From: Nocardioides luti
Lineage (GTDB): Bacteria > Actinomycetota > Actinomycetes > Propionibacteriales > Nocardioidaceae
Direction: 5' to 3'
DNA length: 64,000 nucleotides
Assembly: GCF_014212315.1 (NCBI RefSeq)
Contig: NZ_JACKXE010000001.1
Location: 248,001-312,000 of the forward strand
Shown here piece by piece: positions 54,434 to 64,000 of the stretch. The notes beneath the pieces are model-generated. The model did not search any database. It had not been told where the DNA came from and saw only the letters and a list, made by a program, of their open reading frames with translations. Numbering within the stretch: position 1 is the stretch's first letter; each line of letters starts with the position of its first letter. Both the position numbers and the translations under genes were made by a program.

Positions 54434-55420
54434 TCAGGCCTCGTCGGCGAGCATCTCCGGGGTCAGGGACGACTCGGTGTCCGGGATGCCGAGCTCCTCG
54501 GCACGCTTGTCCGCCATCGCCAGCAGGCGACGGATCCGGCCGGCGATCGCGTCCTTCGTGAGGACGGGCTCGTGCAGCTGCCCGAGCTCCTCGAGGGACG
54601 CCTGCTTGTGCTCGAGGCGGAGGTGACCGGCCAGGCGCAGGTGGTCCGGGACCTCGTCGCCGAGGATCTCCATGGCCCGGTCGACGCGGGCACCGGCGGC
54701 GACGGCCGCGCGGGCGGAGCGGCGCAGGTTCGCGTCGTCGAAGTTGGCGAGGCGGTTCGCGGTCGCGCGCACCTCGCGGCGCATCCGGCGCTCCTCCCAG
54801 GCCATCAGCGACTCGTGCGCACCGAGGCGGGTCAGCAGCTGGCCGATCGCGTCGCCGTCGCGGATGACCACGCGGTCGATGCCGCGGACCTCGCGGGCCT
54901 TCGCCTGGATGCCGAGCCGGCGGGCGACGCCCACCAGGGCGAGCGCCGCCTCGGGGCCGGGGCAGGTGACCTCCAGCGCGGAGGACCGGCCGGGCTCGGT
55001 CAGCGAGCCGTGGGCGAGGAAGGCGCCGCGCCACGCGGCGACCGCGTCGCAGCCGCCGCCGGACACGACGGCGGGCGGCAGACCCCGCACGGGGCGGCCG
55101 CGCTGGTCGAGCAGCCCGGTCTGGCGGGCCAGGGCCTCGCCGTCCTTGACGACCCGGACGATGTAGCGGCTGCCCTTGCGGATCCCGTTGCCCTGCACCA
55201 TCACGACGTCGGACTGGTGGCCGTAGACCTCCGCGATGTCCTTGCGCAGCCGCCGGGCCGCCGCACCGGTGTCCAGCTCGGCCTCGACCACGATGCGCCC
55301 GGAGACGATGTGGAGGCCGCCCGCGAAGCGCAGCATCGAGGCGACTTCCGCCTTGCGGCAGCAGGTCTTCGTGATCTGGGTGGAGGACAGCTCTGCCTTC
55401 ACCTGTGCCGTCATCGCCAT
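54434..55420 (-). CDS. whiA: WhiA sporulation/cell-division regulator
   Basis: A 328-residue protein with an N-terminal LAGLIDADG-like domain that has lost nuclease residues (about 85-215) and a C-terminal helix-turn-helix (about 225-310, [12 protein letters not shown] and [18 protein letters not shown]). WhiA controls septation and growth genes in actinobacteria. Start ATG at 55420 gives [13 protein letters not shown], the usual opening. It is followed downstream by gap after 102 bases. Confidence 0.95.
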   Translation of the reverse strand: MAMTAQVKAELSSTQITKTCCRKAEVASMLRFAGGLHIVSGRIVVEAELDTGAAARRLRKDIAEVYGHQSDVVMVQGNGIRKGSRYIVRVVKDGEALARQTGLLDQRGRPVRGLPPAVVSGGGCDAVAAWRGAFLAHGSLTEPGRSSALEVTCPGPEAALALVGVARRLGIQAKAREVRGIDRVVIRDGDAIGQLLTRLGAHESLMAWEERRMRREVRATANRLANFDDANLRRSARAAVAAGARVDRAMEILGDEVPDHLRLAGHLRLEHKQASLEELGQLHEPVLTKDAIAGRIRRLLAMADKRAEELGIPDTESSLTPEMLADEA

Positions 55421-55492
55421 GGTGCCGATCCTGCCATGTTGGTCAATCACCCTCGCGCCCAGCCGGGGCCCACCCGAGGCCCGGCCGGGGGC

Positions 55493-56464
55493 CTAGCCGC
55501 GCTGGAGGATCCTCGCATAGGCCTCGGCCAGCCGCACCGGATCGTGGCGGGGGGTGCCGTCGCCCAGCGCCACGTCGTCCAGCACCAGCTCGGCGCCGTA
55601 CGCCGCCACGAGGCCGGCCAGCTCGTCGGCCTCGACCCCGATGCTGCCGCGGTCGGCGAGGACGGTGTGCACCTTGAGGTCGGGGGCGTGCTCGGCGAGG
55701 GCGGCGAGGTGGTCCTCGGGGCCGAACCCCTGGGTCTCCCCCGCCTGCTCGTCGAGGTTCAGGACGAGGATCACCCGGGCGTCGGTCTGCACGAGCGCGG
55801 CCCGGAGCTCGGGGACCATCAGGTGCGGGATCACGGAGGTGAACCACGACCCCGGACCGAGCACGACCCAGTCCGCCTCGCGGACCGCCGTCACGGCCTG
55901 CGGGCACGGCACCGGCTCGGGCGGGTCGAGGTGGATCGCCTGGATGACGCCGGAGGTCGTGGCGACCTCCACCTGGCCGCGCACGCTGGTCAGCGCCTCG
56001 GGGTCGTCGGGGTCGAGGCCGCGGACGTCCGCGGTGATGTCGAGGGGCGAGAGCGCCATCGGCAGCACCCGCCCGGTGGCGCCGAGCAGCCGGCCCACCC
56101 ACTCGAGCGCCTGGACGTGGTCGCCGAGCTGCTCCCACAGGCTGACGATCAGGAGGTTCCCCACGACGTGGCCGCGCATCTCGCCGTCGCCGGCGAAGCG
56201 GTGCTGGAGGACGTCGGACCAGGTGCGGCCCCAGTCGTCGTCGCCGCACAGCGCCGCGAGCGCCATCCGCAGGTCGCCCGGGGGCAGCACGCCGAACTCG
56301 CCGCGCAGCCGACCGGACGATCCGCCGTTGTCGGCGACCGTGACGATCGCGGTCAGGTCGTCGACGACGAGGTCGTCGACGAGCCGGCGCAGGGCCGTGA
56401 GGGAGGCATGCAGGCCGTGGCCGCCCCCGAGGGCCACGACCGACTGGGCGCGCTCGGACGTCAC
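55493..56464 (-). CDS. YvcK family protein (gluconeogenesis factor)
   Basis: A 323-residue UDP-sugar-binding protein of the CofD-like fold, with VVALGGGHGLHASLTALR at the N-terminus, AIVTVADNGGSSGRLR, and the WVVLGPGSWFTSVIPHLMV segment. YvcK proteins influence cell-wall synthesis and growth on gluconeogenic substrates. It sits in the conserved whiA-yvcK-rapZ-uvrC string. Confidence 0.95.
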   Translation of the reverse strand: MTSERAQSVVALGGGHGLHASLTALRRLVDDLVVDDLTAIVTVADNGGSSGRLRGEFGVLPPGDLRMALAALCGDDDWGRTWSDVLQHRFAGDGEMRGHVVGNLLIVSLWEQLGDHVQALEWVGRLLGATGRVLPMALSPLDITADVRGLDPDDPEALTSVRGQVEVATTSGVIQAIHLDPPEPVPCPQAVTAVREADWVVLGPGSWFTSVIPHLMVPELRAALVQTDARVILVLNLDEQAGETQGFGPEDHLAALAEHAPDLKVHTVLADRGSIGVEADELAGLVAAYGAELVLDDVALGDGTPRHDPVRLAEAYARILQRG

Positions 56465-56471
56465 CGGGCCC

Positions 56472-57344
56472 TCACTCGCGTCCGAGGTCCCGGTGGGCGG
56501 CGCGGGTCGCGAAGCCCAGCGCCGACATGCGGGCGGCGATCTCCTCCGTCATGGCCACGCTGCGGTGCTTGCCGCCGGTGCAGCCGACCGCGACGGTCAT
56601 GAAGCGCTTGCCCTCGCGGAGGTAGCCGTCGGCGACCCCGGCGAGCACGGGGACGTAGGCGTCCAGGAACTCGGCGGCACCGTCGCGGGACTTGACGTAC
56701 TCGGCGACGTCGGCGTCGTGCCCGGTGTGCGGGCGCAGGGCGGGGATCCAGAACGGGTTGGGCAGGAAGCGCATGTCGGCCACGAAGTCGGCGTCGACGG
56801 GGATGCCGTACTTGAAGCCGAAGCTCATCACGGTCACGTTGAGCCGGGTGGCGTCGGCGGACCCGAACGCCTCGGCGATCCGGTCGGTGAGCTGGTGGAC
56901 GTTGAGGGTGGTGGTGTCGATGACGAGGTCGGCCTCGCTGCGGAGGTCGCCGAGCACCTCCCGCTCGCGGTGCAGCCCGTCGAGGAGCCGGCCGCTGCCC
57001 TGGAGGGGGTGCGGGCGGCGTACGGCCTCCTGGCGGCGGACCAGCGCGTCGTCCGTCGCCTCCAGGAACACCAGGGTCGTACGACGGCCCGTGGCGCCCT
57101 GGGCGAGGTTGGCCTGCAGCGACTGGAAGAACGAGCCCGACCGCACGTCCACCACGACGGCGATCGGCTGCTCGACGCCCTTGCTCTCGTCGACGAGCCG
57201 CACGACGTCCCGCAGCAGGCTCGGCGGCATGTTGTCGACCACGTAGTAGCCGAGGTCCTCGAGCTCCTTGGCCGCGGTGCTGCGGCCGGCCCCGGTCATG
57301 CCGGTGACGACGACGAGCTCGCCCCGGTGGGTGTCGCCGACCAT
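56472..57344 (-). CDS. rapZ: RapZ/YvcJ family nucleotide-binding protein
   Basis: A 290-residue protein with P-loop VVTGMTGAGRSTAAKELEDLG, VVDNMPPSLL, VVDVRSGSFF and the C-terminal CTGGKHRSVAMTEEIA segment, all RapZ signatures. It binds GTP or ATP; in E. coli RapZ guides an RNase, while actinobacterial function is unclear. ATG at 57344 overlaps the uvrC stop (ATGA). Confidence 0.94.
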   Translation of the reverse strand: MVGDTHRGELVVVTGMTGAGRSTAAKELEDLGYYVVDNMPPSLLRDVVRLVDESKGVEQPIAVVVDVRSGSFFQSLQANLAQGATGRRTTLVFLEATDDALVRRQEAVRRPHPLQGSGRLLDGLHREREVLGDLRSEADLVIDTTTLNVHQLTDRIAEAFGSADATRLNVTVMSFGFKYGIPVDADFVADMRFLPNPFWIPALRPHTGHDADVAEYVKSRDGAAEFLDAYVPVLAGVADGYLREGKRFMTVAVGCTGGKHRSVAMTEEIAARMSALGFATRAAHRDLGRE

Positions 57345-59338
57345 CAGGACTCCTCGATCTCGCCGGTCGCGGTGTTGATGCTGGTGATCACGGGACCAGT
57401 CTTGCCGCTCGCGGCGCTCTGGGCGACCGCCTCCTTGATCGCGGTGGCCGTGCGGACCCCGATGCCGGGCACCAGGGCGATCTCGTCGACGCTGGCGGTG
57501 CGGAGCTTCTTGAGCGAGCCGAAGTGCTTGAGCAGCGTCTTGCGCCGCACCTCGCCCAGCCCCGGCACGTCGTCCAGCAGGCTCTCGACCATGGTCTTGG
57601 AGCGCCGGGAGCGGTGGTGGGTGATCGCGAAGCGGTGCGCCTCGTCGCGCACCCGCTGGAGGAGGTAGAGCCCCTCGGAGGACCGCGCCAGGATGACCGG
57701 GTCCTCCTGCGAGGGCAGCCAGACCTCCTCGAGGCGCTTGGCCAGCCCGCACACGGGGATGTCGTCGATGCCGAGCTCGTCGAGGGCGCGCTGGGCGGCG
57801 GCCACCTGGGGCGGGCCGCCGTCGACGACGACGAGGCCGGGGGCGTAGGCGAACTTGCGGGGCCGGCCCGTCTCGGGGTCGACCAGCATCGGGCCGCTCT
57901 CGGTGGACACCTCCTGGCTGCGGGCCTGCTCGTCGAGGAGCCGGCGGAAGCGCCGGGTGATGACCTGGTGCATGTGGGCGACGTCGTTCTGGCCGACCTG
58001 CGCCTCGCCCGGCTCGCCCTTGATGACGAAGCGGCGGTACTCGCCCTTGCGGGGCAGCCCGTCCTCGAAGACGACCATCGAGGCGACCACCTCGGTGCCC
58101 TGGAGGTTGGAGATGTCGTAGCACTCGATGCGCAGGGGCACCTCGTCGAGCTCGAGGCTGACCTGGATCTCCTCGAGGGCTCGGTTGCGGGTCGTGAGGT
58201 CGCTGGCCCGCTTGGTCTTGTGCAGCACGAGCGCCTGCCCGGCGTTGCGGGCCACGGTCTCCTGGAGCGACTTCTTGTCGCCGCGCTGCGGCACCCGGAT
58301 CGCGACCTTGCTCCCCCGCAGGTCGCCGAGCAGCTGCTCGAACGTCGCCGGGTCCGGCGGCAGCGCCGGCACCAGGATCTCGCGCGGGATCGTGTCGGCC
58401 TCGCCGGCGTACAGCTGGAGCAGGAAGTCCTCGACCAGCTCCGGGGTGCCGCCCTCGTCGACGCGGTCGGCGACCCACCCGCGCTGGCCGCGGATCCGGC
58501 CGCCCCGGACGTAGAAGATCTGCACGGCGACCTCGAGCGGGTCCTCCGCGAGCGCGATGATGTCGGCGTCGGCGCCGTCACCGAGGACGACCGCCTGCTT
58601 CTCGAGGGCCCGCTCCATCGCGCCGAGGTCGTCGCGCAGGCGGGCGGCCTTCTCGTAGTCCTCGGCCTCGGAGGCGGCGTACATCTCCTTCTTGATGCGC
58701 CGCAGGAAGGCCGTGGTCTGGCCGCCCATGAAGTCGCAGAAGTCGTCGACGATCGCGCGGTGCTCCTCGGGCGTCACGTTGCCCACGCAGGGGGCGGCGC
58801 ACTTGTCGATGTAGCCGAGCAGGCACGGCCGCCCGATCTGCTGCGAGCGCCGGAAGACGCCGTTGCTGCAGGAGCGCATCGGGAAGACGCGCAGCAGCAC
58901 GTCGACGGTCTCGCGGATCGCCCAGGCGTGGCTGTAGGGGCCGAAGTAGCGGGTGCCCTTGCGCTTGGCGCCCCGCCCGACCATCACGCGGGGGAACTCG
59001 TCACCGACCGTGACGGCCAGCCACGGGTAGGACTTGTCGTCGCGGTACTTCACGTTGAAGCGCGGGTCGAACTCCTTGATCCAGGAGTACTCCAGCTGGA
59101 GCGCCTCGACCTCGGTGTCGACGGTCGTCCACTCGACGCTGGCCGCGGTGGTCACCATCGTGGCGGTGCGCGGGTGCAGGCCGCCGATGTCCTGGAAGTA
59201 CGACGAGATCCGCGAGCGGAGGTTCTTCGCCTTGCCGACGTAGACCACCCGGCTGCGCGCGTCGCGGAACCGGTAGACCCCCGGCTGCGTCGGGATGGAC
59301 CCCGACTCCGGGCGGTAGGACAGGGGCGAGCGAGGCAC
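57344..59338 (-). CDS. uvrC: excinuclease ABC subunit C
   Basis: A 664-residue nuclease that makes both incisions in nucleotide excision repair. The N-terminal GIY-YIG domain reads [24 protein letters not shown], then a Cys-rich segment ([17 protein letters not shown]), a UVR domain ([19 protein letters not shown]), the RNase H-like C-terminal domain with [10 protein letters not shown], and a tandem helix-hairpin-helix ([19 protein letters not shown]). A TAGGGT lies 6 bases before the GTG. Confidence 0.97.
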   Translation of the reverse strand: MPRSPLSYRPESGSIPTQPGVYRFRDARSRVVYVGKAKNLRSRISSYFQDIGGLHPRTATMVTTAASVEWTTVDTEVEALQLEYSWIKEFDPRFNVKYRDDKSYPWLAVTVGDEFPRVMVGRGAKRKGTRYFGPYSHAWAIRETVDVLLRVFPMRSCSNGVFRRSQQIGRPCLLGYIDKCAAPCVGNVTPEEHRAIVDDFCDFMGGQTTAFLRRIKKEMYAASEAEDYEKAARLRDDLGAMERALEKQAVVLGDGADADIIALAEDPLEVAVQIFYVRGGRIRGQRGWVADRVDEGGTPELVEDFLLQLYAGEADTIPREILVPALPPDPATFEQLLGDLRGSKVAIRVPQRGDKKSLQETVARNAGQALVLHKTKRASDLTTRNRALEEIQVSLELDEVPLRIECYDISNLQGTEVVASMVVFEDGLPRKGEYRRFVIKGEPGEAQVGQNDVAHMHQVITRRFRRLLDEQARSQEVSTESGPMLVDPETGRPRKFAYAPGLVVVDGGPPQVAAAQRALDELGIDDIPVCGLAKRLEEVWLPSQEDPVILARSSEGLYLLQRVRDEAHRFAITHHRSRRSKTMVESLLDDVPGLGEVRRKTLLKHFGSLKKLRTASVDEIALVPGIGVRTATAIKEAVAQSAASGKTGPVITSINTATGEIEES

Positions 59339-59419
59339 GGGGCAACCCTACGGGGCGACACGGACAGTGCCGGGCGCGCGGGTTCTGGTCTTTTTAGTGT
59401 GGTGTCTTACTCTACTTAC

Positions 59420-60790
59420 ATGCCCTGTCGCGACCTCTACGGCTACGGCCTCAGCACGACGGCCGACGCCGCCGCTGCCTACACGCGCGGCACCCGCGAG
59501 CTGCTCCGGCTCGGCACGGGCGCGGTCGAGGGCGTCGCCGCCTCGATCGTCCACGACCCGACCTTCGCGCTCGGGCACGCGGCCCTCGCGCTGTTCGGGC
59601 ACGAGCTGTGCGCCCCCGTCGACGTCCGGGCCCGGTTGCGCGACGCCGTGCGGCACGCGCCGCGGGGCTCGGAGCGCGAGCGCAGCCACGTGCACGCCGT
59701 CGTCGCGCACGTGAAGGGCGACTCCGCTCCCCTGGTCCAGCACCTGGCGGCGTACCCCCGCGACGCGGTGCTGCTGTCCACCGCCGTCCCCACGATCGCC
59801 TTCGCGGGCGTGACCGAGGTGCCCGAGGAGGCCTGGCAGATCGTCGAGGACGCCCGGCCGGCCTACGGCGACGACTGGTGGTTCAGCGGCCTGCTGGCCT
59901 TCGTGCGGCAGGAGCAGGGTCGCTTCGACGAGGCGATGGAGCTCTCCTGCCGCTCCCTGGCGCAGGAGCCCGGGGCGGGCCACTCGGCGCACGCCCGCGC
60001 CCACGCGCACTACGAGACCGGCGACCACGCGACCGGGCTCGCCTGGATGGACGCCTGGGTGACCGGCGACGGTGCCGGCATCGACAGCATCAGCCACTTC
60101 TCGTGGCACGCGGCGCTGCACGAGCTCTCGCTGGGCGACCTCGACGCCGTACGCCGGCGCTACGACGCCCAGCTGCGGCCCGAGCGCGGCCTCGGCTGCC
60201 GCGCGCTGGTCGACAGCGGCTCGCTGCTCTTCCGCTGGGCGCTGACCCCCGACGCGGGCGACGTGCCCGACATCCGCGAGGTCGCCGCGGTGGCCGGTCG
60301 TGGGGTGCTCGAGGCGCCGGCCACGCCCTTCCTCGCGATGCACGCCGCGGTCACGCTGCTGGCGCTGGACGACGGCCCCGCCCTGCGTCGTCTGGCAACC
60401 CACGCCGAGGGGCACCCCCACGCGACGCAGCGCGAGGTCGTCGCGCCGCTGGCCCACGCACTGGGCCTCATGGTCGCCGGGCGCTCCTCGGCCGCCGCCG
60501 ACGCCCTGGGCCGCCTGCGCGAGCCCGTGCGACGGCTCGGCGGCTCGGACGCCCAGCGCGAGATCGTCGAGGAGGCGCGGATCGCCGCCCTGCTCCGCGC
60601 GGGGAGGTACGACGAGGCGCGGGTGCTGCTCGACGAGCGGCTCGACCGGCGGGCCTCGCCGCGTGACGTGCGGTGGCGTCAGGAGACGCTGATCGAGTCC
60701 CCGTCGACGGTGATGGCGACCTCGTCGAGCCCCGTGGTGGCCGGGCCGTTCTCGACCGAGCCGTCCTCGATGGAGAACTTGCTGCCGTGA
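59420..60790 (+). CDS. TTC38-like tetratricopeptide protein
   Basis: A 456-residue alpha-helical repeat protein of the TTC38 family: it starts RDLYGYGLSTTADAAAAYTRG and has repeating helix pairs such as AALHELSLGDLDAVRRRYDA and the EVAAVAGRGVLEAPATPFLAMHAAV stretch. Function is unknown. It is a lone gene between uvrC and the Rieske gene. A TACTCT hexamer lies 6 bases before the ATG (leaderless). Its last 37 codons run antisense into the Rieske gene and read as low-complexity Ser/Thr/Pro, so the original stop may have been lost. Confidence 0.8.
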   Translation: MPCRDLYGYGLSTTADAAAAYTRGTRELLRLGTGAVEGVAASIVHDPTFALGHAALALFGHELCAPVDVRARLRDAVRHAPRGSERERSHVHAVVAHVKGDSAPLVQHLAAYPRDAVLLSTAVPTIAFAGVTEVPEEAWQIVEDARPAYGDDWWFSGLLAFVRQEQGRFDEAMELSCRSLAQEPGAGHSAHARAHAHYETGDHATGLAWMDAWVTGDGAGIDSISHFSWHAALHELSLGDLDAVRRRYDAQLRPERGLGCRALVDSGSLLFRWALTPDAGDVPDIREVAAVAGRGVLEAPATPFLAMHAAVTLLALDDGPALRRLATHAEGHPHATQREVVAPLAHALGLMVAGRSSAAADALGRLREPVRRLGGSDAQREIVEEARIAALLRAGRYDEARVLLDERLDRRASPRDVRWRQETLIESPSTVMATSSSPVVAGPFSTEPSSMENLLP

Positions 60791-61101
60791 CAGGTGCAGT
60801 TGATGGTGCCGCCGTCGACGCTGGCCACCAGGCAGCCCTGGTGCGGGCACACCGCTGAGAAGCACTTGAAGTCGCCCTCGGTGGGCTGGGTGACCACGAC
60901 CTTCTCGTCGGCGAAGACCGCGCCGCCGCCGACCTCGACGTCCGAGGTGGTCGTCAGCGGACCGGCCGACGGCTTGGCCGTCGAGGCGGTGTCCGAGGCG
61001 GTCGAGTCCCCGCCCCCGCAGGCGGCGAGGAGCGGCAGGCCGAGACCCACGGTCGCGGCTCCGGCGAGGGCATGGCGGCGGCTGATCCCATCGGTCGTCA
61101 C
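60679..61101 (-). CDS. secreted Rieske [2Fe-2S] protein with Tat motif and lipobox
   Basis: A 140-residue protein with a signal peptide carrying both a twin-arginine-like start (SRRHALAG) and a lipobox (LPLLAAC), so it is probably folded with its cluster, exported by Tat and lipid-anchored. After an acidic Ser/Thr linker comes a Rieske domain with CPHQGC and CTCHGSKF as cluster ligands. It may carry electrons at the outer face of the membrane; partners are unknown. TAGGCT lies 7 bases before the GTG. It overlaps the TTC38-like gene tail by 112 bp. Confidence 0.9.
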   Translation of the reverse strand: MTTDGISRRHALAGAATVGLGLPLLAACGGGDSTASDTASTAKPSAGPLTTTSDVEVGGGAVFADEKVVVTQPTEGDFKCFSAVCPHQGCLVASVDGGTINCTCHGSKFSIEDGSVENGPATTGLDEVAITVDGDSISVS

Positions 61102-61139
61102 GCGGACGAGCCTATCGGGGCGCCCCCAGCCAGCCGCCA

Positions 61140-64000
<2,861 letters not shown>

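Noticed and set aside
57524..59419. Long forward frame upstream of the TTC38-like gene
   Set aside because: It is antisense to uvrC, and similarity to the TTC38 family begins only at the ATG at 59420, which has its own -10.

Overview
The window looks like the chromosome of a high-GC actinobacterium, most likely a Nocardioides-like member of the Propionibacteriales. The reasons are the very high G+C, frequent GTG starts, RbpA, WhiA, OpcA, SufR, DUF3099 and acVLRF1 genes, and many apparently leaderless promoters of the form TANNNT followed 6 to 8 bases later by ATG or GTG. Coding density is near 95 percent. I saw no rRNA, tRNA, transposase, integrase or cas gene. From memory, the backbone matches the order of the M. 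tuberculosis block running from Rv1488/Rv1487 (SPFH/NfeD) through mabA-inhA, echA12 plus an ABC-F gene, suf, ABC-ctaA-ctaB, tkt-tal-zwf-opcA-pgl, secG, tpi-pgk-gap and whiA-yvcK-rapZ-uvrC. Departures from that order mark accessory insertions.

Layout. 1-3.8 kb: SPFH/NfeD membrane pair, an ABC ATPase, a conserved hypothetical, and serB. 3.8-10.2 kb: sixA, then a cyanophycin locus (cphB, cphA, cupin) and a convergent CphA-like gene that keeps the N domain and Mur-ligase domain but lacks the ATP-grasp domain. 10.2-20 kb: fabI/fabG, dodecin, DUF3099, a small Cys/His protein, moaA, SURF1, an SDR, an ABC exporter, an enoyl-CoA hydratase and an ABC-F protein. 20-26.3 kb (accessory): zinc metallopeptidase, then response regulator, 28-codon ORF, unusual cytochrome P450 and GAF-histidine kinase, then an APH-like kinase, acVLRF1 and an ASCH protein. 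26.3-33 kb: the suf Fe-S assembly operon sufR-B-D-Rieske-C-S-U-T, with a candidate IdeR/DtxR box upstream. 33.1-37.3 kb: an orphan molybdenum hydroxylase large subunit and a DrrAB-like exporter. 37.4-41.1 kb: a second ABC exporter, then ctaA and ctaB convergent on a compound terminator. 41.3-49.4 kb: pentose-phosphate operon tkt-tal-pgi-zwf-opcA-pgl. 49.4-50.7 kb: an AbiEi/DUF559-like gene bracketed by inverted arrays of a 32-bp-period repeat. 50.7-59.3 kb: rbpA, secG, tpiA-pgk-gap, whiA-yvcK-rapZ-uvrC, all leftward. 59.4-64 kb: a TTC38-like gene, a Tat/lipobox Rieske protein, and uvrA running off the end.

Functionally the window joins central carbon metabolism, Fe-S cluster assembly, haem A synthesis and cytochrome oxidase assembly (ctaA, ctaB, SURF1), fatty-acid elongation, DNA excision repair and nitrogen storage as cyanophycin. 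The least explained parts are the repeat-bracketed DUF559 gene, the Mur-ligase-only CphA relative, and the regulator/P450/kinase cluster whose P450 lacks the usual oxygen-activating I-helix residues.
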